The translations under genes and the position numbers were made by a program. From Sphingomonas_Q fennica_A (GTDB lineage Bacteria > Pseudomonadota > Alphaproteobacteria > Sphingomonadales > Sphingomonadaceae), in NCBI GenBank assembly GCA_036946415.1, contig JAQIJD010000012.1:1-64000 (forward strand): 64,000 bases of DNA, given 5' to 3'. The notes under the pieces were generated by a model. That model saw only the letters and a program-made list of their open reading frames with translations, was not told where the DNA came from and searched no databases. Shown one piece after another: positions 8,652 to 17,707 of the stretch. Numbering within the stretch: the first letter of the stretch is position 1; every line of letters starts with the position of its first letter.

Positions 8652-10220
8652 ATGATGGCGGCAGGATCGACGGTGCGGAGCGTGACGATCGACCTCATGC
8701 GGGCGCTCGGCATGACGACCGTGTTCGGCAACCCCGGATCGACCGAACTGCCCATGTTCCGCGATTTCCCGGACGATTTCCGCTACATCCTGGGCCTTCA
8801 GGAATCGGTGGTGCTGGGCATGGCGGACGGCTTCGCGCAGGGCACGCGCACCGCCGCCTTCGTCAACCTCCATTCCTCGGCGGGAACGGGGCACGCGCTC
8901 GGCAACCTGTTCACCGCCTTCAAGAACCAGACGCCGCTGGTGGTGACGGCGGGGCAGCAGTCGCGCAGCATCCTGCCCTACGAACCGTTCCTGTTCGCCG
9001 AGCGCGCGACCGAATTCCCGCGCCCGTTCGTCAAATGGTCGATCGAGCCGGCGCGGGCGCAGGACGTGCCTCACGCCATCCAGCGCGCCTGGCATATCGC
9101 GATGACGCCGCCGTGCGGGCCGACCTTCGTTTCGGTGCCGGTCGACGATTGGGACGTGCCTTGCGAGCCGATCGGCCATCGTCGCGTTGCGGGAAGGCCG
9201 ATGGGGGATGCGGCGGCGCTGGCCGAGGTGGCGGCGGCGCTGGCCGGTGCCACGCGGCCCGCGCTGGTGCTGGGCGCGGGCATCGCCCGCGACGATGCGT
9301 GGGATGCGGCGATCGCGCTGGCCGAACGGCACGAGGCGGCGGTGTGGGCCGCGCCCTTTGCGGCGCGCGCCGTCTTCCCGGAAGATCATCGCCTGTTCCG
9401 CGGCTTCCTGCTGCCGATGCGCGACCGGATCGTCGCCGATCTGGCGGGGCATGACGTGATCGTCGTCGTCGGCGGGCCGCTCTCGCTCTACCATGTCGAG
9501 GGGGAGGGGCCGCATGTGCCGGAGGGCGCGCGCCTGTTCCTCCTTACCGACAATCCGGCGGCGGCGAGCTGGGCGCCCGACGGCGATGCGGTGATCGTCG
9601 ATGCGAAGGCGGGGCTGGAGGCGCTGCTCGCCGGCCCCGCGCCCGCCGCGCGCCCCGCCCTCGCGCCGATCGCCCGCCCGGCGCGGCTGGACGGCGCGGG
9701 CGTGACCGACGCCTATCTGCTCCAGCAGATCGCGGCGTTGCGCCCCAAAGGCAGCGTGATCGTCGAGGAAGCCCCCTCCAGCCGCGGCGCGATGCACGAT
9801 CGACTGCCGATCCTGGCGAAGGACGGTTTCTACACCTGCGCCAGCGGCGGCCTCGGCCATGGCCTGCCCGCCGCGATCGGCGTGGCGCTGGCGCGGCCGG
9901 GCGACAAGGTGATCGCGGTGCTGGGCGACGGGTCCGCCATGTATGCCATCCAGGGCCTGTGGACGGCGGCGCAGCTCGGCCTGCCGATCAGCTTCGTGAT
10001 CGTGAAGAACGGCCGCTACGAGGCGCTGGTCGGCTTCGGTCGCCATTTCGGCCTGCAACAGGTGGTCGGCACGCAATTGCCGGCGATGGATTTCCGCGGG
10101 ATCGCCGAGGGGCAGGGGGTGTCGGCCGTCACCGTCCGCGATGCCGCCGGGCTGGACGCGGCGCTCGCGGCGTCTTTCGCGGCCGACGGACCGACGCTGG
10201 TGGAAGTGGAGGTGGACTGA
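8652..10220 (+). CDS. mdlC: Benzoylformate decarboxylase-like thiamine diphosphate enzyme
   Basis: A 522-residue ThDP-dependent enzyme. It matches the known Pseudomonas benzoylformate decarboxylase through most of its length, including FGNPGSTELPMF, NLHSSAGTG and a GDGSAMY cofactor motif with WTAAQ after it. The residues corresponding to the family's catalytic Ser26, Glu47, His70 and His281 are present as Ser30, Glu51, His74 and His246. The expected reaction is decarboxylation of an aryl-glyoxylate to the aldehyde. It heads an operon with the Rieske oxygenase, overlapping its start (TGATG). The ring substituents of its substrate are unknown, and a different 2-oxo acid remains possible. Confidence 0.85.
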   Translation: MMAAGSTVRSVTIDLMRALGMTTVFGNPGSTELPMFRDFPDDFRYILGLQESVVLGMADGFAQGTRTAAFVNLHSSAGTGHALGNLFTAFKNQTPLVVTAGQQSRSILPYEPFLFAERATEFPRPFVKWSIEPARAQDVPHAIQRAWHIAMTPPCGPTFVSVPVDDWDVPCEPIGHRRVAGRPMGDAAALAEVAAALAGATRPALVLGAGIARDDAWDAAIALAERHEAAVWAAPFAARAVFPEDHRLFRGFLLPMRDRIVADLAGHDVIVVVGGPLSLYHVEGEGPHVPEGARLFLLTDNPAAASWAPDGDAVIVDAKAGLEALLAGPAPAARPALAPIARPARLDGAGVTDAYLLQQIAALRPKGSVIVEEAPSSRGAMHDRLPILAKDGFYTCASGGLGHGLPAAIGVALARPGDKVIAVLGDGSAMYAIQGLWTAAQLGLPISFVIVKNGRYEALVGFGRHFGLQQVVGTQLPAMDFRGIAEGQGVSAVTVRDAAGLDAALAASFAADGPTLVEVEVD

Positions 10221-11563
10221 TGGACCGCGCCGCGCTTGCCGCCCTCGTCGACGATCGCCCCGATGAGGGCATCTTCCGCGTCCACCGTGCGATCTTCGAC
10301 GACGTCGCCGTGTTCGAGGCCGAGATGCGCGCCATCTTCGAGGGCGGCTGGGTGTTCCTGGGGATCGCCGGGCAGGCGCCGGCGCCGCACGATTTCTTCA
10401 CGACGCAGGTCGGCCGCGTGCCGGTGGTGGTGATGCGCGACGGGCAGGGGGTGCTCGGCGCGTTCGTCAACGCCTGCCCGCACAAGGGCGCGCGCATCGC
10501 CCAGACGCAGGCCGGCAACGCCCGCCTGCACGTCTGCGCCTATCATAGCTGGACGTTCGACAGCGCCGGCCGCAACAAGAACGTCAAGTGGAAGAAGGCG
10601 GGCTGCTATGCGGACGCCTTCGATGCGGACAGCCACGATCTGGCGCCGCTCGGCGCCTTTGCCGAACACAATGGCTTCCTGTTCGGCAGCCTCGTGGCCG
10701 ATGTGCCCCCCCTGTCCGAGCATCTGGGGGAGGCGGCCAGGCTGCTCGATCTCGTCGCCGACCAGAGCGAGCAGGGGATGGAGCTGGTGCCCGGCGGCGT
10801 CGCCTTCACCTACGATGCCAATTGGAAGCTTCAGCTCGAGAATTGCTCGGACGCCTATCACTTCACCTCGGCGCATCCCTCCTACATCCGCGTGCTGGAA
10901 CAGCGGCAGAAGCAGGCCGACGCCGCCGTCGTCAAATCGGTGTGGGAGAACAGCAGCTTCTGGCAGGGCGAGGAAAGCAGCACGGTCGCCGGCGGCAGCT
11001 ACAGCTTCGCCAATGGCCATGCCCTCAACTGGGGGGTGATGGGCGTATCCGATGCGATGCCGCTTGCCGAGAGTTCCGATCGGCTGGCGCAGGCCTATGG
11101 CCATGCGAAGCGCGACTGGATGTTCAACATGCGCAACCTGACGATCTTTCCCAACCTCCAGATCGCCGAAAACGCGTCCAGCCAGTTGCGCGTGATCCGC
11201 CCGCTTTCCGCCGGCCGCACCGAGATGCGGACCTGGTGCATCGCGCCGAAGGGGGAAAGCGCCGCCGCCCGCCGCCAGCGCATCCGCCAATATGAGGATT
11301 TCTTCAATCCCAGCGGCATGGCGACGCCCGACGACACGGTCAGCTACGAAAACTGCCAGCGCGGCTTCGCATCCCGCGTCGATCCGTGGTTGCAGGGCTA
11401 TGCACGGGGGATGGGGGCGTCGTCGGCCGGCGGCAACGCCTTTTCCGAGGCGCTGGGCATGGCGCCCGAGCGATCGGTGACGGCGGACGCGCAATTGTGC
11501 GACGAGACGCTCTACCACAGCTATTATCGCGAATGGCGCCGCCGGATGGAGCGCGCGGCGTGA
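10220..11563 (+). CDS. Rieske non-haem iron aromatic oxygenase, alpha subunit
   Basis: A 447-residue catalytic subunit of a ring-hydroxylating oxygenase. The Rieske [2Fe-2S] ligands are Cys86, His88, Cys106 and His109 (CPHKG and CAYHSW). The mononuclear iron site is in ENCSDAYHFTSAHPSY, giving bridging Asp211 and ligands His214 and His219. The overall type resembles benzoate, anthranilate and cumate oxygenases. It overlaps the gene before (TGATG) and the beta subunit after (GTGA), implying translational coupling. No ferredoxin or reductase gene is in the window, so electron donors must come from elsewhere. The exact substrate cannot be deduced. Confidence 0.92.
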   Translation: MDRAALAALVDDRPDEGIFRVHRAIFDDVAVFEAEMRAIFEGGWVFLGIAGQAPAPHDFFTTQVGRVPVVVMRDGQGVLGAFVNACPHKGARIAQTQAGNARLHVCAYHSWTFDSAGRNKNVKWKKAGCYADAFDADSHDLAPLGAFAEHNGFLFGSLVADVPPLSEHLGEAARLLDLVADQSEQGMELVPGGVAFTYDANWKLQLENCSDAYHFTSAHPSYIRVLEQRQKQADAAVVKSVWENSSFWQGEESSTVAGGSYSFANGHALNWGVMGVSDAMPLAESSDRLAQAYGHAKRDWMFNMRNLTIFPNLQIAENASSQLRVIRPLSAGRTEMRTWCIAPKGESAAARRQRIRQYEDFFNPSGMATPDDTVSYENCQRGFASRVDPWLQGYARGMGASSAGGNAFSEALGMAPERSVTADAQLCDETLYHSYYREWRRRMERAA

Positions 11564-12048
11564 CCCGCGCGGAGGCCGAGGAGCTGCTGTATCGCGAGGC
11601 GCTCCATCTCGATCGGCGGGCGTGGGACGCTTGGCTGGCGCTCTATACCGAGGATTGCACCTTCTGGATGCCGGCTTGGGCGAACGAGACGACGCCGACC
11701 ACCGACCCGGAGGCGGAATTGTCGCTGATCTATTATCGCGGCCGCCGCAATCTGGAGGATCGGGTGTGGCGGCTGCGCTCGGGTCAGTCGGTCGCCTCCA
11801 CCCCGCTGCCGCGCACCGTCCACGCCGTCACCAACGTGCTGGTGGAGGAGGCGGGCGAGGCGGAGGCGCGGACCGCGGCGAGCTTCACCGTCCACCGCTA
11901 CGACGTGCGGTCCGACCGCGCCCATGTGTTCTTCGGCCGCTACGAACATCGCGTGGTGCGGCAGGGGGGCGAGTGGCGGATCGCGGCAAAGACGATCTAC
12001 CTGCTGAACGATGTGATCCCGACGGTGGTGGACGTCTATTCGATCTGA
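11560..12048 (+). CDS. Rieske aromatic oxygenase, beta subunit
   Basis: A 162-residue small subunit of the ring-hydroxylating dioxygenase, with the SnoaL/NTF2-like fold of the family. Recognisable segments are EAEELLYREALHLDRRAWDAWLALY at the start, FWMPAW, and FGRYEHRVV with WRIAAKTIYLLND near the end. It has a structural role in the alpha3-beta3 hexamer. GTG at 11560 was taken as start because it overlaps the alpha-subunit stop codon and matches the normal family N-terminus. A longer upstream frame would lie entirely inside the alpha gene. Confidence 0.9.
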   Translation: MTRAEAEELLYREALHLDRRAWDAWLALYTEDCTFWMPAWANETTPTTDPEAELSLIYYRGRRNLEDRVWRLRSGQSVASTPLPRTVHAVTNVLVEEAGEAEARTAASFTVHRYDVRSDRAHVFFGRYEHRVVRQGGEWRIAAKTIYLLNDVIPTVVDVYSI

Positions 12049-12130
12049 GGCGCGGCCGGCGAACGGTCGTGCGTCCCCGTCCTTGCGCGCCTGTCCAAGC
12101 GGGCGGGCGTTACTTTGCTAGGGTCGGGGC

Positions 12131-13369
12131 ATGACGATGCCTGCCGCCACCGCCCCCGCCGCCGCCCCGCGCTCCCCGGCCCGCTACCAGATCGTGCTGA
12201 TCGCGGTGCTGAGCCTCAATTTCGGGATCGTCTTCTTCGATCGCAACGCGCTGAATTTCCTGATGCCGTTCGTCCAGCCCGATCTCGGCCTCTCGAACCT
12301 TCAGGTCGGGCTGCTCGCCTCGATGCTGTCCTTCACCTGGGCGCTGGCCGCCTTCGCGGTCGGCCGCGTGTCGGACAGGCTGGGGCGGCGGAAGCCCGTG
12401 ATCCTCGTCTGCACCCTGCTGTTCTCGCTCTGCTCGGTCGTGTCGGGGCTCGCCGGGTCGTTCATCGCGCTGCTGGCGGCGCGGCTGCTGATGGGGGTGG
12501 CGGAGGGCGGCATCCTGCCGATCAGCCAGTCGCTGGCCGCCGCCGAGGTTTCGCCCGAACGGCGCGGCCTCGCCATGGGCGTCACCCAGAATTTCGGATC
12601 GAACCTGATCGGCACGACGGTGGCGGCGGTGGTGCTGGTGCAGGTGGCCGCGGCCTATGGCTGGCGCGAGAGCTTCTACCTCTCGGCCGTCCCCGGCCTG
12701 ATCTCGGCCGCGCTCATCTGGTGGCTGGTGAAGGAGCCGGCGCCGGGCGAGGCGGTGGCGGGCGCGCCTGCCGAGAAGATGTCGCTGGGGCAGGCCTTCG
12801 CCTTGCGGAACGTGTGGCTCTGTTCGCTGATCGCGGTGCTGCTCGTCGCCTATCTCGTCATCTGCTGGGCGTTCATGCCGCTGTTCCTGACGCGGGTGCG
12901 CGGCTTCGCGCCCGAGACGATGGGCTGGCTGATGGGGACGTTGGGCGTCTCTGCTGCGGTCGGCAGCTTCCTGGTGCCCGGCCTGTCCGACCGGATCGGC
13001 CGCAAGCCGATCATGATCGCGGTGCCGCTGCTGGGCGTGATCCTGCCGCTGGGCGCCATGTATTTCGACGGATCGACATGGGCGCTGGCGGCGATCTTCT
13101 TCTTCGGCTGGGCGCTCAACGGCTGTTTCCCGATGTTCATGGCGACGATCCCGTCCGAGACGGTGGATGCGCGCCATACCGCGACGGCGATGGGGCTGGT
13201 GATGGGGGTGGGCGAGCTGGTCGGCGGGGTCGCCAGCCCGCCGCTGGCCGGCTGGGCGGCGGACCGGGTGGGGCTGGCGGCGCCGCTGTGGATCATGTTC
13301 GGCCTGTGCATCGCCGCCGGCCTGCTTGCGCTGCTGCTGGTGGAGACGGCCCCGCGCCGGCGGCGCTAG
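12131..13369 (+). CDS. MFS transporter, likely aromatic acid importer
   Basis: A 412-residue inner-membrane carrier with 12 predicted helices. The major-facilitator loop motif is visible after helix 2 as GRVSDRLGRRKP and in the second half as GLSDRIGRKP. FFDRNALNFLMPF in helix 1 and RLLMGVAEGGILP in helix 4 resemble the anion:cation symporter branch, which moves organic and aromatic acids. It follows the Rieske genes by 82 bases in the same orientation and probably brings in the substrate of the pathway. The substrate itself is inferred from context only. Confidence 0.85.
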   Translation: MTMPAATAPAAAPRSPARYQIVLIAVLSLNFGIVFFDRNALNFLMPFVQPDLGLSNLQVGLLASMLSFTWALAAFAVGRVSDRLGRRKPVILVCTLLFSLCSVVSGLAGSFIALLAARLLMGVAEGGILPISQSLAAAEVSPERRGLAMGVTQNFGSNLIGTTVAAVVLVQVAAAYGWRESFYLSAVPGLISAALIWWLVKEPAPGEAVAGAPAEKMSLGQAFALRNVWLCSLIAVLLVAYLVICWAFMPLFLTRVRGFAPETMGWLMGTLGVSAAVGSFLVPGLSDRIGRKPIMIAVPLLGVILPLGAMYFDGSTWALAAIFFFGWALNGCFPMFMATIPSETVDARHTATAMGLVMGVGELVGGVASPPLAGWAADRVGLAAPLWIMFGLCIAAGLLALLLVETAPRRRR

Positions 13370-13464
13370 GCCACAGCGATCGACGGCTTCCATCCGGGGC
13401 CGGATCGGCATAATCTGCCCGATGCGACCGGCGCAAAGCCGGCGCGAAATCAAAGGGGAGAGCG

Positions 13465-14394
13465 ATGGCCATGATGGAGCGCTTCGCGACGGCGGATGTC
13501 GCCCCGGCCGAGCGGCTGGGCTTCTGGAACGCGCTGGTCGACGAGATCTACGCCGGCACCCGCGTCGATGCCGCCGAAGGCTATCGCGCGGACATGTGGC
13601 GTTGGCAGGTGGGGGAGCTGGGCATGATCCGGCCGCGCGCCAGCCGCTCCACCGTCCGCCGCCGCGATCTCGAGGGGGCGAGCGCCGACCGGCTGGTCAT
13701 CCACCTCCAGCAACGCGGTCTCAGCCGGCACAGCCAAGCCGGCCGCAGCGCCGATGCCGCGGCGGGCGACTTCGTGGTCGAACAGGCCGGCGAACCCTAT
13801 GCGATCGATCTCAGCGACGGCCACGAGCTGTTGGTCGTGGAACTGCCGCGCGCACCGCTGGCGGCGCGCGTCGCCGGGATCGACGATCGGCTGGGACGCC
13901 GGATCAGCGGCCGCTCGCCCGGCGGACGGCTGTTCCACGATTTCCTGCTGTCGCTGTGGCGGCAGGGGGATCAGAGCCAGGCCGATCCCGACTGGCAGCG
14001 CGGCGTGGCCGAGGTCTTCTACGATCTGGCGGCGCTCGCCCTGCGTCCCGATCCCGCCCTGCCGGCCGCCCCCGCGCCGGATCGCCAGCGGCAGCGGCTC
14101 CATGCGCTGGTTGAGGCGCGGCTGGGCGATCCCGACCTGCGCACCGGCAGCATGGCGGCGGAACTGGGCATATCGGTCCGCTCGCTGCAAAACCTGTTCG
14201 CGCAGGAGGCGACGACGCCGACCGCCTTCGTCCTGGACCGGAGGCTGCGGCGCGCGGCCGAGCGCCTGTCCGCCGAAACCGGCAGCATCACCGCCATCGC
14301 CTTCGATCTGGGCTTCAACGACAGCGCCTATTTCGCCCGCTGCTTCCGCCACCGCTTCGGCATGTCCCCCTCGGCCTGGCGCGCGCAGGGCTGA
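13465..14394 (+). CDS. AraC-family transcriptional regulator
   Basis: A 309-residue regulator. The N-terminal half (to about residue 190) looks like the AraC-binding-like sensor domain found in FeaR-type proteins. The last 100 residues are a double helix-turn-helix, with GSMAAELGISVRSLQNLF as the first and ITAIAFDLGFNDSAYFARCFRHRFGMSP as the second. A good ribosome site (AAGGGGAGAG) precedes ATG 13465. Sitting between the MFS and TonB-receptor genes in the same orientation, it probably controls part of this catabolic locus in addition to the LysR protein. The ligand is unknown. Confidence 0.9.
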   Translation: MAMMERFATADVAPAERLGFWNALVDEIYAGTRVDAAEGYRADMWRWQVGELGMIRPRASRSTVRRRDLEGASADRLVIHLQQRGLSRHSQAGRSADAAAGDFVVEQAGEPYAIDLSDGHELLVVELPRAPLAARVAGIDDRLGRRISGRSPGGRLFHDFLLSLWRQGDQSQADPDWQRGVAEVFYDLAALALRPDPALPAAPAPDRQRQRLHALVEARLGDPDLRTGSMAAELGISVRSLQNLFAQEATTPTAFVLDRRLRRAAERLSAETGSITAIAFDLGFNDSAYFARCFRHRFGMSPSAWRAQG

Positions 14395-14544
14395 GCCGCC
14401 CCGGTGTGGCCGCGGGGCCACGCCGCGTGCGCTTGCGCATCCGTCCGTCCGCCCCTGCGCCTGTGTGCAAGATCGGGCCGCGCCGGCACGGGATGATGGC
14501 GGCAGCGGCCCCGGGGAACATGCGGGCCAGAGGAGGGGATGACT

Positions 14545-17115
14545 ATGAAGAGGATGATCGCGCTCGCCTGCGGAACCGCGCTGGCGACGGCCTTCACGGC
14601 GGCGCCGGCGATGGCGCAGGATGCGGTGTCCGGCGGCAACAGCGCCGGGCCGTCGACGCCTGCGCCCGCCTCCACCGCCGGCGTCGAGGAGGTGGTGGTG
14701 ACGGCGCAGAAGCGCGCAGAGAACGTGCAGACCGTGCCGATCGCGATCACCGCCTTCACCGCCACCGCGCTGAAGGAGCGCGCCGTCACCAGCGTGGCGT
14801 CGCTGTCCAACATCGCCCCCAACGTCACCTTCGACGGCGGCACGCCATTCTCGGGATCGACGGCGGTGCTCTCCGCCTACATCCGCGGCATCGGCGCGAA
14901 CGACTTCGCCTTCAACATCGATCCCGGCGTCGGCATCTACCTCGACGGCGTCTATCTGGCCCGATCGGTGGGCGCCAATCAGGATCTGGGCGACGTCGAG
15001 CGGATCGAAGTGCTGAAGGGTCCGCAGGGCACGCTGTTCGGCCGCAACACGATCGGCGGCGCGGTCTCGATCGTCACGCACGATCCGGGCCGCGAATTCC
15101 GCTTCATCGGCGACGTGACGACCGGCAGCTACCGCCTGTTGCAGGCGCGCGGCACGGTCGATCTGCCGATCACCCAGTCGCTATCCTCCTCGGTCAGCTT
15201 CTCGGTGCGCGACCGGCGCGGCTTCATGAAGCGGCTGCCGTTCCCGGGCGCCGCCCCCGGCACCTACGATATCGAGCCGATCCAGGCGTTCAAGGCGGCG
15301 GGCTACGGCGGCGCCGGCGACGACCGCGAAGGCGGCGAGAATGCGTGGAGCGGCCGCACCAAGCTGAAGTGGGATGATGGCGGCCCGCTGCGCATCACGC
15401 TGGCCGGCGACTATAGCAAGAACACCTCGCAGCAGATCCCCAACAAGGTGCTGGCGACCACCCCGAACCTGTTCGGCGGGCAGTTCAACGTCTTCGCCGG
15501 CACCTACAATTGCGCCATCGCCGGCATCGCCGCCGGCAATTGCGGCGGCGGCCCGCCCCCGATCGCCTACAATGCCCGGCGCGGCGGCCAGAACTCGATC
15601 CTCGATCTTCCGCCGATCTTCGGCGTCAACGTCGACGGCAACCCCAACAACAATCGCCTGCCCTACGACAACCGCTTCATCGCGCCGGGGCGGGATACGA
15701 CCTACGCCACCGGCAACAATTTCTCGCGGCTCCGCACCTATGGCGGCGCGGGCACGATCGATTACGATCTGAGCGACGAGCTGTCGGTGAAGTCGATTAC
15801 CGCCTATCGCGAACTGCATTGGGTGGCCGGCACCGATCTCGACAATTCGCCGCTTAATTTCCTGAACACCAGCTTCTCGATGAACCAGAAGCAGTTCAGC
15901 CAGGAGCTGCAACTCCTCGGAAATGCGCTCGACAACAAGCTGAAATACGTCCTCGGCGCTTATTATTTCAAGGAATCGGGCGATCTACACGATTATGTGA
16001 CGTTCGCCGAAGGGCTGTTGCAGGTCGATGGGCCGAACGATCTGTGGACGAAGAATTACGCCTTCTTCGGTCAGGTCGACTATCGGTTCAGCGACTTCAT
16101 CGGCGTGACGGTCGGCGGCCGCTACACCAATGAGAAGAAGCGGTTCGAGGGCTTCCAGTCGGATGCGAACGGCCTTACCTACAAGATCCTGAACCAGCTT
16201 GGCGTGCCGCCCTGCGCCTCGCTCAATCCGATCAGCGATGCGTGCCGGCAGGCGGCGGGCTTTCCCAATCCCGGCCAGCCGCTGCGCTACTATATCGCGG
16301 GCGTGCAGCGGAAGAAGTTCAACGACTTCTCGCCGAAGGTCGGCGTGCAGCTGTATCCGACCGACGATATCATGGTCTACGGTTCCTGGTCGCGCGGTTA
16401 TAAGACCGGCGGCTGGACGACGCGCCTGTCCAACCCGCTGCCCTTCGCCCCCGATTTCGACGAGGAGAAGGCCGAGACGTGGGAGGCGGGCGTCAAGTCC
16501 AAGCTGTTCGACCGGCGGCTCCAGATCAACGCCGCGGCCTTCACCACCCGCTACGACGGCATCCAGCTGAACTTCCAGCAGGGGGTTTCGCCGGTCATCC
16601 AGAATGCGGGCGATGCGCGCATCAAGGGTTTCGAGGTGGAGACGGTGTTCGCCCCCGGCGGCGGCTTCACCCTGACCGGCGCGGTCGGCCATCTCGACGC
16701 TTATTACACGCGCGTCGATGCCGGCGCGGTGGTGCCGCGCAGCCTGGTCCAGGCGGGTGTCGGGCCGGGCATCACCCTGCCCAAGACGCCGAAGTGGAAG
16801 ACGAACCTCAGCCCCCGCTTCCAGTTCGACGCGGTCGGCGGGCGGATGATCGCGGTGGCGGACTGGACGCACCAAACGCGCCTGAAGAACGACACCGAGG
16901 GCACGTTCCTGCTCGATCGCAAGACCAGCAACATCGTCGACGCCAGCCTCACCTATCAGGCGCCGGGCGACCATTGGAGCCTGACGGCGGGCGGCACCAA
17001 CGTGTTCGACGAGCGGTTCATCATCACCGGGCAGGGCCAGTTCGCCGGCGGCATCGTCTTCGGCAGCTACAACCGGCCGGCCGAATGGTATCTGCGGCTG
17101 GGCGTGCGCTTCTGA
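14545..17115 (+). CDS. TonB-dependent outer-membrane receptor
   Basis: The 856-residue product has a signal peptide (MKRMIALACGTALATAF ending at AMAQ), a TonB-box-like EEVVVTAQKR, a plug domain with YIRGIG, DGVYLARSVG and the IEVLKGPQGTLFGRN signature, then a beta-barrel ending in WYLRLGVRF with a terminal Phe. It would take up a ligand too large or scarce for porins; in sphingomonads many such receptors serve aromatic or lignin-derived compounds. ATG 14545 is preferred over 14539 because AGGAGG at 14531-14536 is then 8 bases away. Placement inside the locus suggests uptake of the pathway substrate. Confidence 0.93.
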   Translation: MKRMIALACGTALATAFTAAPAMAQDAVSGGNSAGPSTPAPASTAGVEEVVVTAQKRAENVQTVPIAITAFTATALKERAVTSVASLSNIAPNVTFDGGTPFSGSTAVLSAYIRGIGANDFAFNIDPGVGIYLDGVYLARSVGANQDLGDVERIEVLKGPQGTLFGRNTIGGAVSIVTHDPGREFRFIGDVTTGSYRLLQARGTVDLPITQSLSSSVSFSVRDRRGFMKRLPFPGAAPGTYDIEPIQAFKAAGYGGAGDDREGGENAWSGRTKLKWDDGGPLRITLAGDYSKNTSQQIPNKVLATTPNLFGGQFNVFAGTYNCAIAGIAAGNCGGGPPPIAYNARRGGQNSILDLPPIFGVNVDGNPNNNRLPYDNRFIAPGRDTTYATGNNFSRLRTYGGAGTIDYDLSDELSVKSITAYRELHWVAGTDLDNSPLNFLNTSFSMNQKQFSQELQLLGNALDNKLKYVLGAYYFKESGDLHDYVTFAEGLLQVDGPNDLWTKNYAFFGQVDYRFSDFIGVTVGGRYTNEKKRFEGFQSDANGLTYKILNQLGVPPCASLNPISDACRQAAGFPNPGQPLRYYIAGVQRKKFNDFSPKVGVQLYPTDDIMVYGSWSRGYKTGGWTTRLSNPLPFAPDFDEEKAETWEAGVKSKLFDRRLQINAAAFTTRYDGIQLNFQQGVSPVIQNAGDARIKGFEVETVFAPGGGFTLTGAVGHLDAYYTRVDAGAVVPRSLVQAGVGPGITLPKTPKWKTNLSPRFQFDAVGGRMIAVADWTHQTRLKNDTEGTFLLDRKTSNIVDASLTYQAPGDHWSLTAGGTNVFDERFIITGQGQFAGGIVFGSYNRPAEWYLRLGVRF

Positions 17116-17123
17116 GGCTGGTA

Positions 17124-17149
17124 TCCGGGGGCGATAGGGCGCCCCCGGA
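17124..17149 (+). terminator. Stem-loop between receptor and cupin genes
   Basis: TCCGGGGGCG (17124-17133) and CGCCCCCGGA (17140-17149) form a perfect 10-bp stem around a 6-base loop. No T run follows, so it is either a partial terminator or an RNA-stabilising hairpin lowering or adjusting expression of the two genes that follow. Confidence 0.55.
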
Positions 17150-17173
17150 CGCCGAATGACGAGGAGATGGATC

Positions 17174-17707
17174 ATGGCCGAAGCGGCGACCACCGAATTC
17201 TGGCGCGATATCAAGCCGATCGAAAACAGCTTCAAGCCGGGCGTGCTTCCGGAAGTCTATCTGAAAGACCCGGCCAACAGCGACGAACGCTATTTCGTGC
17301 CGATCAGCGAGACGGTGTCCTCGCGCCCGATCTGGATATCGCCCCAGCGCAACATGTGGGCGGACATCCTGATGGCGAAGGAGGCGGGGCTGGTGAACCG
17401 CCATTACCATCCGCACCAGATCTTCGCCTACACGATCCAGGGCAAATGGGGCTATCTGGAGCATGACTGGACGGCGACCGCGGGCGACTTCGTCTACGAG
17501 ACGCCGGGCGAGGGCCACACGCTCGTGTGCTACGGCGGGGGCGAGGCGATGAAGGTGTTCTTCGTCGTCCAGGGCCCGCTGATCTGGCTGGACGAGGACG
17601 GCAAGGGCTTCGCCCATTACGACGTGCACGACTATATCGCCGCCGCCCGCGCCCATTATGCCACCAACGGCATCGGCGCCGATTATGTGGACACGCTGTT
17701 CCGATGA
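17174..17707 (+). CDS. Cupin dioxygenase, 2,4'-dihydroxyacetophenone dioxygenase-like
   Basis: A 177-residue single-domain cupin. The metal site is suggested by NRHYHPHQIFAYTIQGKWGY (three His close together) and the second cupin motif TAGDFVYETPGEGHTL, with Glu and His. I recognise the type as the 2,4'-dihydroxyacetophenone dioxygenase family, whose founding member cleaves the side chain of an alpha-hydroxyketone to an aromatic acid plus formate. The ATG at 17174 has GAGGAG 7 bases upstream. It overlaps the next gene by ATGA. The family call is moderately firm, but the true substrate is unproven. Confidence 0.75.
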   Translation: MAEAATTEFWRDIKPIENSFKPGVLPEVYLKDPANSDERYFVPISETVSSRPIWISPQRNMWADILMAKEAGLVNRHYHPHQIFAYTIQGKWGYLEHDWTATAGDFVYETPGEGHTLVCYGGGEAMKVFFVVQGPLIWLDEDGKGFAHYDVHDYIAAARAHYATNGIGADYVDTLFR

